A DNA stretch of 64,000 nt from Bacteroidia bacterium (GCA_021740845.1 JAIOYZ010000018.1:29101-93100); one strand, 5' to 3'. Shown: positions 28,032 through 37,909, numbered from the stretch's first letter. The notes: generated from the letters alone by a model not told the origin. Program-made: numbers and translations.

Positions 28032-29930
28032 ATGGAGCAGAAATTTAACTTGAATTATTCCTTTCCGTCATTACATCCTTATTTAAAGAATGTAGCGGCC
28101 ACCATTAAATCTCCGGACAGCATTTACTTAATGGAAAAGAAAAAAGATAGCTATAGAGGTATCACCTACCAACAAGTTATCGACGAGGCCAATGCAATTT
28201 CGGCCTACTTCCACAATCTTGGCTATCAAAAACAAGATATGGTGGCACTCATTATTGAGAATTGCCCAGAATACATTTGTTTCGACCAAGGGTTAATGCA
28301 ATTGGGTTTGGTTAATGTTTCAATTTACCCCACTCTATCTGAATCGGAAGTAGAATACATTTTAAACGATTCGGGTTCAAGAGCTATTTTAGTAGGGACT
28401 CCCTTTTTGCTGAAAAAAATTAATAAAATAAAACACAATTGCCCCAAACTTGAAAAAATAATCATCGCTTTTGAAACCGATAAAAAGGACGAGGGAATAG
28501 AAACCTATTCGGAAATGATTGCAAAAGGGAAATCCCTATATGCAAATTCTCAAAAGCAAATCGACCTAATTTGCGAAGGTGTTACCCGCGATGATTTATC
28601 TTGTTTACTTTATACTTCTGGAACAACAGGAAAACCAAAAGGAGCCATGTTAACTCACGACAACTTTTTGAGTGATATTGAAATGGCTGTTGAATTGATG
28701 TATGTGGTTAATAAAGATTTTAGGTTTCTTTCTTTTTTACCAATGTGCCATGTTTACGAAAGAACAGCCACCTATTATTTAAGTACTGTTGTTGGAACAC
28801 AAATAGCATTTGCACAAAGTTTAGAGGCCTTAACTAGTAATATTATAGAAGTAAAACCAACTGCAATTTTAACAGTACCAAGGTTATTAGAAAGAATTGA
28901 AGAACGTGTTCGCAAAAATGTTACCTCCAAAGGAGGATTGAGTCTTCAAATTTTCAATTGGTCGATAAAGGCTGGTGAGGCGAGAAGATTTTTAAAAGAG
29001 GCTGGTAAAACTCCAGGTATCTTTTTGAACCTAAAATTAGCTATTGCCGAAAAGCTAGTATTCTCTAAAATTAAAGAAAAATTAGGCGGAAATATGCGCT
29101 TGATGATTTCAGGAGGAGGCGCAATGCCACAGCATGTTGGAGAATTTTTTGGCAATATTGGGGTGGTAGTTTGCGAAGGCTATGGCTTAACGGAAACCTC
29201 ACCTTTGGTTACGGTAAATGAACCACACCGACAAGTTTTTGGAGCCGTTGGTAGAGTTGGGCGACTAAATGAAGTGGCTATTCAAAACCCAGATACCAAA
29301 GAAATAATCACCATACAAACTCACGATTCATATAATCCAACTTTTGAGTGTGGGGAAGGTGAGATTTTGGTTAGAGGTAGAAATGTTATGAAAGGTTATT
29401 GGAATTTACCAGAAGCCACAGCAGAAGCAATTGATCCTGAAGGCTGGTTACATACAGGTGATGTAGGTAAGTTCTACAAAGGATATTTAAAAATTACGGA
29501 TAGGATTAAGAATATTTTGGTGAATTCTTTTGGCAAGAATGTATATCCAACACCAATTGAAAACACCTATCTAAAATCTAATAAAATTGAACAAATATTC
29601 TTAATTGGCGATAAACAAGAATATTTAACAGCCATTGTGGTGCCATCAAGGGAGGAATTGAAAGAATCTTTTGGAGTTAAAGATTCCTATTTTGATGAAT
29701 CAGACGATTTTATAAGGGATGAAAAAGTGCATAAATGGATAGAAACAGACATGCATAAATATGCAACAGAACTAGGTAAATTTGAACGTGTGAAACATTT
29801 TATTGTGAAGCGCAGATTATTTACTTTAGAGGCTGGAGAAATGACACCCACCCAAAAAGTAAAACGAAAATTAGTAGAACAAAAATACGAAACAGAAATT
29901 AAGTCTATGTACGTGGCAATTGTGGATTAA
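28032..29930 (+). CDS. Long-chain acyl-CoA synthetase (AMP-forming)
   Basis: 632 residues, close to the FadD15-like Bacteroidota form. The P-loop YTSGTTGKPKGAML is near residue 194, GYGLTETSPLVTVN forms the adenylate site, and GWLHTGDVGKF plus KNILVNSFGKNVYPTPIE form the hinge and C-terminal lysine region. It activates fatty acids to acyl-CoA for lipid synthesis or oxidation, acting at the inner face of the membrane without its own TM. Single gene with no related neighbours. Confidence 0.9.
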   Translation: MEQKFNLNYSFPSLHPYLKNVAATIKSPDSIYLMEKKKDSYRGITYQQVIDEANAISAYFHNLGYQKQDMVALIIENCPEYICFDQGLMQLGLVNVSIYPTLSESEVEYILNDSGSRAILVGTPFLLKKINKIKHNCPKLEKIIIAFETDKKDEGIETYSEMIAKGKSLYANSQKQIDLICEGVTRDDLSCLLYTSGTTGKPKGAMLTHDNFLSDIEMAVELMYVVNKDFRFLSFLPMCHVYERTATYYLSTVVGTQIAFAQSLEALTSNIIEVKPTAILTVPRLLERIEERVRKNVTSKGGLSLQIFNWSIKAGEARRFLKEAGKTPGIFLNLKLAIAEKLVFSKIKEKLGGNMRLMISGGGAMPQHVGEFFGNIGVVVCEGYGLTETSPLVTVNEPHRQVFGAVGRVGRLNEVAIQNPDTKEIITIQTHDSYNPTFECGEGEILVRGRNVMKGYWNLPEATAEAIDPEGWLHTGDVGKFYKGYLKITDRIKNILVNSFGKNVYPTPIENTYLKSNKIEQIFLIGDKQEYLTAIVVPSREELKESFGVKDSYFDESDDFIRDEKVHKWIETDMHKYATELGKFERVKHFIVKRRLFTLEAGEMTPTQKVKRKLVEQKYETEIKSMYVAIVD

Positions 29931-29968
29931 CAGTTCTTTTAGCAAACAAGTACAAGATTTTCTTCACT

Positions 29969-30065
29969 TAGCTCTTTGTCAAAAACAGCAATTCCAAAAT
30001 CCAAGAATCTCTAAAATAGAGACCAAAATAATTGGAGTAAAGGATTTATTTGTGACAAAGAGCTA
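29969..30065. repeat. Long inverted repeat with nested stems between convergent genes
   Basis: TAGCTCTTTGTCA (29969-29981) is perfectly reverse-complemented at 30053-30065. Inside lie a second pair AAATCC/GGATTT and a small hairpin TCTCT-AAAAT-AGAGA, giving a nested ~97-nt fold. There is no T run, so it is not a classic terminator. Confidence 0.65.
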
Positions 30066-30086
30066 GGTGGTAATTCCAAGATTAGC

Positions 30087-31619
30087 TTACTCATAAACCA
30101 AATTTAAGCACTCAAAAGCCAATTTGGAAGGGATGGCAAAACCTAGGCCTTCATAATCTCTTCCAACAATTTTCTTTACCACAATTCCAATTACTTTTCC
30201 ATTTTGGTCAATCAAAGGGCCTCCACTATTGCCAGGATTTATACTCACATCTGTTTGAATAAATTCTTGGCTATTTATTACTCGTTTCCCACTTACAATT
30301 CCACGAGAAACAGATTGACCCAATTTTAGGGAGGCTGGAGTTCCAATTGCCATTACTAAATCTCCCACTTCATAAGAGGCACTAGAATCTAATTCTAAAA
30401 AAAACTCCCTTTTCGTATCAATTTTTAGTAAGGCAAGATCATTCCAATCGTGGTATTTAATTAATTTAGCACTAAACTGGGTGGTGTCCTTTCCAATGGA
30501 TACACTTATTTTTGTTGCTTCAGAAACAACATGAAAATTAGTTAGGATTAAACCATCTGAACTAATTAAAAATCCACTTCCAAAAGACCCTTCATCTGTT
30601 TGTATGGTAACTGTTGCCTCCATACATTGCTTAATTTGAACTTTCAAATCGGTAGGCATTTGCGTAGGTCTAATCAAACTTACTTTTCTAGCTTTTGCCG
30701 CCTTAAGGAGAATTTCATTCTCGGAATGAATCCAGTTTAAAATCTTTTTATTTGAAACAAATAAAACCAAATTTTCAATCAGAGCTTTGTTGAAAATTTC
30801 ATGAGGGTCTTTGCTTTGCGAAAACCCATTAACCACAATTGATTCTATTTTTTCTTTAGAGCCACTTGTTAATTTATAGTGAATGGTTAAGGAATAATTC
30901 CCAAATGGAATTTCCATGTTATTAGAAATAACACTATGGCTATTAAAAGCAAAATCTGAAACTTCCGGCTCCACGCTAACATAAGGCATCAATTCTGAAT
31001 CCTTTATAATAGTGCTAATTTTGTTGTTCCTTTTGTTCATAATACGAAAACCATAAGCCTCTAAGGTTCTATTCATTTCGGCTTTCATACTAGATCTACT
31101 TCCAAAAACAGGATCAAAGGCACTCTCAGTTCCTATCATCTCAAATTTTCTATTGTTTATTAAACCCAATAAAGAAGAAGCAGGAATAGCTATTTGCGGA
31201 TCCTGAAAAATTATTTCTTCCAGAGAATCAGCTCTGCTAATGGGGATTTTAATTAAATTTATTTGAATATCTTTTTGGTTGATTTTACCTAATTCCCCTA
31301 TTGAAATTCTCTCGAAATTCACTTGTTGCGCCATCTCTTCAATCTTTATATTAAAAGGAATTGAATTTGCCATAAAAAATGGGTAAGAAACATACCCATT
31401 TGCCTTTAAAACTATTTTCTTCTCTTTAAGAGAATTCTTTTTAATTAAACAAGGCATTTTTTGAATTTGCTTTTCCCCTTCTGCATCAAAAATAGCTGGT
31501 ATGCTATCTAAACTAGTGGAAAATTGAACATACCCATTCTTGGTATTTACCACTTGAGAGCTGGCATTTGTAAAGAAAATAAATGTTAAACTTGGTAGAA
31601 TTAGTAAAAATTTAATCAT
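30087..31619 (-). CDS. Secreted trypsin-like serine protease (S1C/HtrA type) with a long unique N-terminal region
   Basis: 510 residues. The signal peptide ends around TNASSQ. Residues ~25-320 are not recognised. From ~330 a trypsin fold appears: VTIQTDEGSFGSGFLIS, His363 in NFHVV, Asp394 in NDLALLKI and Ser465 in NPGNSGGPL, a complete triad of the DegP/HtrA type. No PDZ domain follows and the protein stops after the protease domain. It is probably a periplasmic or surface protease whose N-terminal part binds substrates or partners. Confidence 0.85.
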   Translation of the reverse strand: MIKFLLILPSLTFIFFTNASSQVVNTKNGYVQFSTSLDSIPAIFDAEGEKQIQKMPCLIKKNSLKEKKIVLKANGYVSYPFFMANSIPFNIKIEEMAQQVNFERISIGELGKINQKDIQINLIKIPISRADSLEEIIFQDPQIAIPASSLLGLINNRKFEMIGTESAFDPVFGSRSSMKAEMNRTLEAYGFRIMNKRNNKISTIIKDSELMPYVSVEPEVSDFAFNSHSVISNNMEIPFGNYSLTIHYKLTSGSKEKIESIVVNGFSQSKDPHEIFNKALIENLVLFVSNKKILNWIHSENEILLKAAKARKVSLIRPTQMPTDLKVQIKQCMEATVTIQTDEGSFGSGFLISSDGLILTNFHVVSEATKISVSIGKDTTQFSAKLIKYHDWNDLALLKIDTKREFFLELDSSASYEVGDLVMAIGTPASLKLGQSVSRGIVSGKRVINSQEFIQTDVSINPGNSGGPLIDQNGKVIGIVVKKIVGRDYEGLGFAIPSKLAFECLNLVYE

Positions 31620-31679
31620 TTACAACAATACAATTTAAAATGATTTCCTTATGTTCGACCTTCAATTAAAATTTAGCAA

Positions 31680-33275
31680 ATGAAAAAAATAATCATCGCA
31701 TTACTCTTGACATCTAGCGCCCTTTTTTCTTATTCCCAAGATGTGGATATCACTTGGGGTAAAGAAGAAAAAATCACTAGAAACTCCGGTACACCTCAAA
31801 TTTTAGGAATTGAAGATGTAGGAATTATTATCCTTAAATCTGATGATACCAAAGATTTAGGAGATTATAAAATTGCTATTCACGATAAGTCAAATTACGA
31901 CCAAACCAATTTGTTTGAATTGGACAAGCTGTTAAACAAAGAAATAAAGTCTAATGATTTAGAAGAGGTTTTTCTATTTGAGAAGACAATTATTTTCATC
32001 AGTAGTAACAAAACCGAACTAATGGCTACTACTATGAATTTGGATGGCGAGATAATAAAACCAAGAATATTATTAGCTAGGGTTGATGAAAAAGAGAAAG
32101 GCTTTAGTGGGTACGAGATTTCAACCTCACCAGATAAATCCAAACTTTTAGTAATCCGTAAAATTGATAATAGAGACAAAGAAAAGGCAAGCTATAACTT
32201 TATGGTTTATGATACTGATTTTAAAAAGCTAAGTTCAAGTAAACAAGTTATGCCTTATGATGGAAAACATTTTACATTTAACAGGGCGGTAATGACTAAT
32301 TCTGGTGATGTATATTTTTCTTGTACAATATTAATAGACGGAGCAAAGAGGAAATTTGATACATTCAAATCAATGATGTTTATGCTAAACACCAATGAGG
32401 CCAAACCCAAATTGACAGATGTGGTTTTTCCATTACAAGAAAAAATTTATTCCTCAATAACTTTTAAAGTTTCGGATGATGAAATTTCCATAAATGGACT
32501 TTATGCAAAATCCAAAACATCTGAATTTCTAGAAGGAATTTTTCAATTGACTTTAAGTAGAAATGGCTTTAATGTAATTAATTCAACCTATTTACCCTTT
32601 TTGAAAGGATTGTCATCTAGAGAAGGTGTAAATGATAAAATGCACCCTGGAGTTTCATCAAACTATAAAATAGATTATATCTATACTTTAGAGAATGGAG
32701 AGAAAATTGTAATTTTATCTAGCCAATACAGCTATTTTTATACTTCTGGAAATTCCACAAGCAAGCAAATGTACTCCTCTGACATTATTGTAATGAAAAT
32801 CTCCAAAGAAAACACCATTGCCTACAATACAATGGTATTTAAAAACCAATTCTATTCAATTCCTTATAGCGTAACCATTAATTTAGGTGGTATTGGTGGT
32901 GCGGGATTAAGTTTGGGGTATGGTATTGAGAAAAGTGTTTACAGGACCTATAAAAAATACGAAGAGTTATTGTCGTATGCCCTATTATTTGATGGAAAAA
33001 CATTAAATTTTATTTTTAATGACCACATAAAAAATAAGGGTTTGAAAACGGCTGACGATAGGTTTAATAACACAAAAAAATCGTATTGTGCTTTGGTTCA
33101 ATTTGATATTGCAACTGGAAAATGGAACAAAAAAGCTCTATTTAATTACAAGGAAGAAGAAACCTTGATGTTACCAAAGAACTTTGCTCAAATTTCGGAT
33201 AATGAAATAATCACATTTGCTTTTAGGGATGGCCGTTCCCAATCACTAGGTAAAGTGTTTATTGAAAAGAAGTAA
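31680..33275 (+). CDS. Secreted protein of unknown function, probably beta-propeller
   Basis: 531 residues with signal peptide MKKIIIALLLTSSALFSYSQ. Repeated short strands with Asp/Asn turns (SPDKSKLLVIRK, YNFMVYDTDFKKLSSSK, GDVYFSCTILIDG) suggest a propeller. No sorting domain or lipobox is seen, so it should be periplasmic. A TATGTTCG -7-like element lies at 31650-31657. It ends one base before the convergent acetyltransferase gene. I do not recognise the family. Confidence 0.6.
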   Translation: MKKIIIALLLTSSALFSYSQDVDITWGKEEKITRNSGTPQILGIEDVGIIILKSDDTKDLGDYKIAIHDKSNYDQTNLFELDKLLNKEIKSNDLEEVFLFEKTIIFISSNKTELMATTMNLDGEIIKPRILLARVDEKEKGFSGYEISTSPDKSKLLVIRKIDNRDKEKASYNFMVYDTDFKKLSSSKQVMPYDGKHFTFNRAVMTNSGDVYFSCTILIDGAKRKFDTFKSMMFMLNTNEAKPKLTDVVFPLQEKIYSSITFKVSDDEISINGLYAKSKTSEFLEGIFQLTLSRNGFNVINSTYLPFLKGLSSREGVNDKMHPGVSSNYKIDYIYTLENGEKIVILSSQYSYFYTSGNSTSKQMYSSDIIVMKISKENTIAYNTMVFKNQFYSIPYSVTINLGGIGGAGLSLGYGIEKSVYRTYKKYEELLSYALLFDGKTLNFIFNDHIKNKGLKTADDRFNNTKKSYCALVQFDIATGKWNKKALFNYKEEETLMLPKNFAQISDNEIITFAFRDGRSQSLGKVFIEKK

Positions 33276-33695
33276 TTATAATTTTACCATTTTCACATGC
33301 TCAATATCTGCTTCCCAAAAATTTTCTCCTTCCGGTTTGAACCCAAATTTTGCATATAAAAATGCAGCTTGCAATTGAGCATGCAGGTATATTTTTTGGT
33401 TCAAACCGCTTATTTCTTTTAGAATAGTTGTTAATAAAGCTGAAGCCAGACCTTTGTTTCTGGCTTCTTGCAATACAGCAAAACGCTCTAATTTAATACC
33501 TTTTTCGGTTTGGCGCCAACGAGCAGTACCAGCAGGTTTGCCATCAAGCAAAGCCAAAAAATGCGTGGATTCCTCTTCAAACTCCCATTCTAAATCCTCC
33601 GGACAGTTTTGTTCTACTACAAAAACTACCTTACGAATATCCCATGCAAGCTGTAAATCAGCTTTTTCTATGATTCTAATCACCTCTACTTTCAT
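33276..33695 (-). CDS. GNAT-family N-acetyltransferase
   Basis: 139 residues, a single GNAT domain. WDIRKVVFVVEQNCPEDLEWE at the start and GTARWRQTEKGIKLERFAVLQEARNKGLASALL (acetyl-CoA loop near RNKGLA) are typical of the ElaA/YjcF-like branch, followed by LHAQLQAAFLYAKFGFKPEG. Substrate unknown. Two exact iterated-motif cores lie in this 420-bp gene (33334-33343 and 33398-33407), in opposite orientation. Confidence 0.85.
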   Translation of the reverse strand: MKVEVIRIIEKADLQLAWDIRKVVFVVEQNCPEDLEWEFEEESTHFLALLDGKPAGTARWRQTEKGIKLERFAVLQEARNKGLASALLTTILKEISGLNQKIYLHAQLQAAFLYAKFGFKPEGENFWEADIEHVKMVKL

Positions 33696-33699
33696 TTTC

Positions 33700-33730
33700 T
33701 TGGCTGTTCTTTTCTAAAAATGTATGTTTG
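33700..33730 (+). promoter_or_regulatory. Bacteroidota-type promoter of fbaB
   Basis: TTG at 33700-33702 and, after 20 nt, TATGTTTG (33723-33730) matching TAnnTTTG. It lies 23 nt before ATG 33754 and supports that start over the ATG at 33724. Confidence 0.6.
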
Positions 33731-33753
33731 CTGTAGCAATATATTTTAATTTT

Positions 33754-34806
33754 ATGACAAAAGTAGCCGAATTATTAGGCGATAGCGCGGAATCGCTATT
33801 GAACCATGAGTGTAAAACCATTTCTAAAAGTCAATTGCATCTGCCAGGTGGAGATTTCGTTGACAGAGTATTTATGCAAAGTAATCGTTCACCCCAAGTA
33901 TTGCGAAGCCTAGGTGCTTTGTACAATACAGGCCGTTTGGCAGGAACTGGTTATGTTTCTATTCTTCCAGTTGACCAAGGTATTGAGCACAGTGCTGGTG
34001 CTTCATTTGCACCAAACCCTGCCTACTTTGATCCAGAAAATATTGTTAAATTAGCTATTGAAGGTGGTTGTAATGCAGTTGCATCTACCTATGGAGTATT
34101 AGCAGCTTGCTCTAGAAAATATGCTCATAAAATTCCTTTCATTGTTAAGTTAAATCACAACGAATTTTTAAGCTATCCAAATAAATTTGATCAAATTATG
34201 TTTGGTTCTGTGGATGAGGCTTGGAACTTAGGAGCTACTGCTGTTGGTGCAACTATTTATTTTGGTTCAGACGAAAGTGGCCGTCAAATTCAAGAAGTTG
34301 CAGCTGCATTTGAGCGTGCACATGAATTAGGTATGGCTACTATTTTATGGTGCTATACTCGTAATAATGCTTTCAAAAAAGACGGAGTTGATTACCATAC
34401 TGCTGCTGATTTAACTGGACAAGCAAACCATTTGGGTGTAACTATCCAAGCGGATATTATCAAACAAAAATTACCTAATACCAATGGTGGTTATACTGCC
34501 TTGAACTTTGGTAAAACTCATAACAAGGTATATACTGATTTATCTTCTAGTCATCCAATTGATTTAACCCGTTACCAAGTAGCTAATTGCTATATGGGAA
34601 GACAAGGTTTAATTAACTCAGGTGGTGAAAGTAATGGTGCAACAGATTTAGCTGAAGCAGTTACCACAGCGGTAATCAATAAGCGCGCTGGAGGACAAGG
34701 ATTAATTTCTGGTCGTAAAGCATTCCAAAAGCCAATGGTTGATGGAATTGCCTTATTGAATGCCATCCAAGATGTTTATTTAGATAATAGCATTACAATC
34801 GCATAG
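33754..34806 (+). CDS. fbaB: Class I (DhnA-type) fructose-bisphosphate aldolase
   Basis: 350 residues from ATG 33754; the ATG at 33724 lies inside the promoter. It splits fructose 1,6-bisphosphate into two triose phosphates. [18 protein letters not shown] is a DhnA-family signature, and [11 protein letters not shown] holds a candidate Schiff-base Lys. The C-terminal [24 protein letters not shown] ends the phosphate site. Codon use is uniform as in gapA. A strong terminator follows. Confidence 0.93.
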   Translation: MTKVAELLGDSAESLLNHECKTISKSQLHLPGGDFVDRVFMQSNRSPQVLRSLGALYNTGRLAGTGYVSILPVDQGIEHSAGASFAPNPAYFDPENIVKLAIEGGCNAVASTYGVLAACSRKYAHKIPFIVKLNHNEFLSYPNKFDQIMFGSVDEAWNLGATAVGATIYFGSDESGRQIQEVAAAFERAHELGMATILWCYTRNNAFKKDGVDYHTAADLTGQANHLGVTIQADIIKQKLPNTNGGYTALNFGKTHNKVYTDLSSSHPIDLTRYQVANCYMGRQGLINSGGESNGATDLAEAVTTAVINKRAGGQGLISGRKAFQKPMVDGIALLNAIQDVYLDNSITIA

Positions 34807-34855
34807 TATTTATCTAATTTAATATAGGTATTTACCTGTCATTAAATTTATTCAT

Positions 34856-34900
34856 ACCACTAATCGCCAGCATATTGTCCTGGTGGTTGGTGGTTTTTTT
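34856..34900 (+). terminator. Terminator of fbaB
   Basis: ACCACTAATCGCCAG (34856-34870) pairs over its full 15 bases with CTGGTGGTTGGTGGT (34880-34894), allowing three G-U pairs, with a 9-nt loop and a T run. Confidence 0.88.
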
Positions 34901-34961
34901 ATTTACTTTTTGGGGTATTTGTCATTTTTTATATATTGAGAAATAAATTGGATATAGAAAC

Positions 34962-36086
34962 ATGTGGTTGTCTCTCATAAATACACTATCGGTCCTCAAT
35001 ATTCTTATCATATGTTTCTACCTTATTTTTAGGAAGAACAATATTTTGCCAAATTATATTTTGTCCCTCGCTTTTTTAATTCCTGGATTGTATTTCATAG
35101 ACAATCTCCTAATACTTAATCATCAATTATCTCGCTACCCTTTTGCATTCTTTTTGGTTCAAATATTAGCTGTTTTCTTTCCACCAAGTGTTTATTTCTA
35201 TGTGCATTTATTGCTTTCGCATAACAAAAAATTCCATCAATTATTGGCGCTTGGCTCCTTCTTATTATTACTTTTCATCTTAAAAATTACTTACCATTTT
35301 TATGGTCTGAACCAAACTGAGCAAGAGCAATTTATTGCCAATTTAGCTAGTGAAAATGGTTACCCGCAAATTGTGCTTATTTACACAATTGGATTTTATG
35401 CTTGGCAGCTAGTTTATTTTGGTGTGTTATTTTATGATGTTTGGAGTTATTACAGACAGGCTCAGAACTCTTTCTCACATTTTGAACATTTAAAGATAGA
35501 TTACTTAAAGAAATTTATGTTGCTTCTGGGTATATTAAGTTTTGTTTTGATAGTATCTTACATTAGTCTCCCATTGCCATTGGTTGATTATGGCATATTG
35601 CCACTAATTGTGAGCATTATCAATGTTTTTATTATATTTTTTGCAGTGAAACACAAGGCGGTATTTAGCAAAAGTACTTACCTAGAACTGGTGATAGAAA
35701 ACCAAACCCTTCAAATAAATTTGGACACCAATATACTGCCCGCAAATCATCAAAAATTAACTGAGCTAGGATTGAAGCTTGAGCAATTACTTATTACCCA
35801 TAAATCTTATCAAAATCCCGATTGCAGATTGGCACATTTAGCCCAACTTTTGAATGAACCCGATTATTTGGTATCGCAAGCCTTAAATAAACATTTTGGT
35901 AAAAGTTTCTTTGAACTTATGAATGAACTGCGCATAAATGATGCGCTTCAATTATTGAAAGGTGAGACCGCAAAAAAATATACTATTGAGGCCATTTGTT
36001 TTGAGGTTGGTTTTAATAGTAGGACCGCCTTTTACCGCGCCTTTAAAAAACAAACGGGCAAAACGCCTAGTGAGTACATAAATTAA
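34962..36086 (+). CDS. Membrane-bound AraC-family transcription regulator
   Basis: 374 residues. About seven hydrophobic segments occupy residues 1-235. The last ~100 residues form an AraC-type double helix-turn-helix: LAHLAQLLNEPDYLVSQALNKHFGKSFFELMNELRINDAL, then TIEAICFEVGFNSRTAFYRAFKKQTGKTPSEYIN. Such 7TM-AraC proteins probably sense a membrane or periplasmic signal and act on nearby genes. The T9SS cargo gene downstream, preceded by an inverted repeat, is a candidate target. GGTCTGAACC variant at 35304-35313. Confidence 0.88.
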   Translation: MWLSLINTLSVLNILIICFYLIFRKNNILPNYILSLAFLIPGLYFIDNLLILNHQLSRYPFAFFLVQILAVFFPPSVYFYVHLLLSHNKKFHQLLALGSFLLLLFILKITYHFYGLNQTEQEQFIANLASENGYPQIVLIYTIGFYAWQLVYFGVLFYDVWSYYRQAQNSFSHFEHLKIDYLKKFMLLLGILSFVLIVSYISLPLPLVDYGILPLIVSIINVFIIFFAVKHKAVFSKSTYLELVIENQTLQINLDTNILPANHQKLTELGLKLEQLLITHKSYQNPDCRLAHLAQLLNEPDYLVSQALNKHFGKSFFELMNELRINDALQLLKGETAKKYTIEAICFEVGFNSRTAFYRAFKKQTGKTPSEYIN

Positions 36087-36110
36087 TCATTTGTTTACTA
36101 ACACATTATA

Positions 36111-36141
36111 AAAGTGGTACAGACAACACTTGTCCCACTTT
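36111..36141. promoter_or_regulatory. Inverted repeat, possible operator
   Basis: AAAGTGG (36111-36117) and CCACTTT (36135-36141) flank an ACA..TGT core. It lies between the AraC regulator and the secreted protein gene, 79 bp before the latter. A regulatory role is inferred from position only. Confidence 0.35.
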
Positions 36142-36219
36142 GCCAAAATTGACAGCGCAATTTGGCTTGCTTGCTATACTTGAACATCATTCATAAATCC
36201 AATTTAAATTTGCGCAACC

Positions 36220-37668
36220 ATGAAACATTTCATTTTATTATTAATTCTTGCAATTACAAGCATCGCTCACGCACAAAATTTTGAAAAGACCTTCTCTTGC
36301 ACTAAGGGTGCCTATGAATATGCCAATACGGCTTTTGAATTGTCTGATGGAAAAATTTTAGTAGGTATAAATAATACCATTCTTTGTTTGGCTGCAAATG
36401 GTGATTCGATTTGGACTAAGACTTATGCAGGTTATGGAGATATCGCAAAAATATTTAGGAACAAACAAGGCGATTTATTGGTTGCAACCACATTGGGGAA
36501 AATTATTTTTCTTAAGATTAATGAGGCCAATGGAGATTCTATTTCTTCCTTTAGGCCCCCTGCACAAACTGCCAATTCTGGCTATATCATTTTTGATGTA
36601 GTAGAATTGCCAGATGGTGATTATATCATGTCGCACACCCTTGGAGGTGGCGGAAATGGTGGCACCTTAATAAGATTTACACCAGGCAGCACAACAAAAA
36701 AATGGTCGAACGATTATGCAGGCAAAAATGTGTCGCCAAAAGCGTTGTGTTTAGATGATACCACTATAGTTTTTGCTGGTTATAAAGGTAATCCGCAAAC
36801 CAATTGGAATTTCGATCTATACATTGAAAAATTGAGCATTAACAATGTAAGCATATGGAATAAATCATATTTAAATTTCCAATCGAGCTACAAGGACAGG
36901 TTGGTAGGATTACAAAAAAACAACAACAATCAATATTTATTGGCGGCCAATTTTAATTTTAGAAACAGGGCTTGTGCATCCATTTTAAAGGTGAACAATA
37001 ATGGCGATAGTCTTGCCTTGAGCGTTTTAGCAACCTACGAAGGAGATACCATTAATCATGGTTATTGTTACTCCTTGCAAAGAAATGGCAGCAACGGATA
37101 TTACGCTGCTGGATTAATGAACATCAATAAAAAAGACCCGCTAAATAATACTACTGGAATAGGATACATGTCGATTCTAGAAGTGAATGAAAATGGTGAA
37201 ATCATTAAGGCGGCTGCCTATAACAATATTGGTTTTTACCAAGTTGGCAGCACAGTATACGATGGCGCTCAAGCTTGGGGCTCTGGCGCTATTAAATGTA
37301 AGGATGGCTCCTATTTACTTTATGGAACTGGCAATCGTTTAATGCCTAGTGCAGGAGGATATTATGAAACTCAGTACAGAGGATATGTGGTAAAAAACAC
37401 TGCCTTTGTAACAGGCCTCGCACCTATTCAAGAAATTGCCTCAACCCTATTGGCCTACCCCAATCCGTTTAGCTCTGAATTAAGCATTGAAAGTTTGCAT
37501 AATATTGAAGAAATAAGTGTACTCAACTTACAAGGACAAGAGGTACTCAAACTAAGGCCAAATGCTGCCCAATTTACACTCAATTTAGAGGCACTTACTC
37601 CAGGAATTTATTTGGTTCGAACCGAAAACGCATACGGTTTAAAATACCTGAAAGTTCTCAAGAATTAG
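36220..37668 (+). CDS. Secreted protein with T9SS sorting domain, probable beta-propeller
   Basis: 482 residues with signal peptide MKHFILLLILAITSIAHAQ. The body has repeated strands with DGKILVGINNT, DGDYIMSH and DGSYLLYGTG, each preceded by a gap of ~50 residues, like a propeller of PQQ/Kelch type. From ~405 a type A sorting domain follows (LLAYPNPFSSELSIE, ISVLNLQGQEVLKLRP, GIYLVRTENAYGLKYLKVL). It is therefore a T9SS cargo displayed at or released from the surface. GGTTCGAACC variant at 37614-37623 encodes part of YLVRTEN. Confidence 0.8.
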   Translation: MKHFILLLILAITSIAHAQNFEKTFSCTKGAYEYANTAFELSDGKILVGINNTILCLAANGDSIWTKTYAGYGDIAKIFRNKQGDLLVATTLGKIIFLKINEANGDSISSFRPPAQTANSGYIIFDVVELPDGDYIMSHTLGGGGNGGTLIRFTPGSTTKKWSNDYAGKNVSPKALCLDDTTIVFAGYKGNPQTNWNFDLYIEKLSINNVSIWNKSYLNFQSSYKDRLVGLQKNNNNQYLLAANFNFRNRACASILKVNNNGDSLALSVLATYEGDTINHGYCYSLQRNGSNGYYAAGLMNINKKDPLNNTTGIGYMSILEVNENGEIIKAAAYNNIGFYQVGSTVYDGAQAWGSGAIKCKDGSYLLYGTGNRLMPSAGGYYETQYRGYVVKNTAFVTGLAPIQEIASTLLAYPNPFSSELSIESLHNIEEISVLNLQGQEVLKLRPNAAQFTLNLEALTPGIYLVRTENAYGLKYLKVLKN

Positions 37669-37747
37669 GCCAATTTAAAAGCACATTTAGCAGATATTAC
37701 TTTGTTTTATTGCCTCTTGCAAAGGCATCTGGCATTTTTTTAGCCAC

Positions 37748-37830
37748 ATATGCACAGATTATTTTCTACAAAATGCTAAGGCCCAACAGCTAGAAGCTAG
37801 AGGCCAGAGGCCTAGAAGTCAGAGGCTCTC
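37748..37830 (+). repeat. Heptanucleotide mosaic before accD
   Basis: ATATGCACAGATTA (37748-37761) is identical to 18427-18440. It is followed by heptamers of the AGCTAGA / GGCCAGA type and then AAAGACA/AAACGACC-like units. The composition matches the block at 18.43-18.50 kb. The 280-bp gap holds no gene. Confidence 0.75.
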
Positions 37831-37901
37831 CCCAAAGACAAACGACCAAAGCCCCAAATGCTAATCTACTAATAACGAATAATTTAACTTATTTTTCTTG
37901 G

Positions 37902-37909
37902 TATATTTG
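37902..37909 (+). promoter_or_regulatory. -7 promoter element of accD
   Basis: TATATTTG matches TAnnTTTG, 39 nt before the accD ATG. No clear -33 element. Confidence 0.45.
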
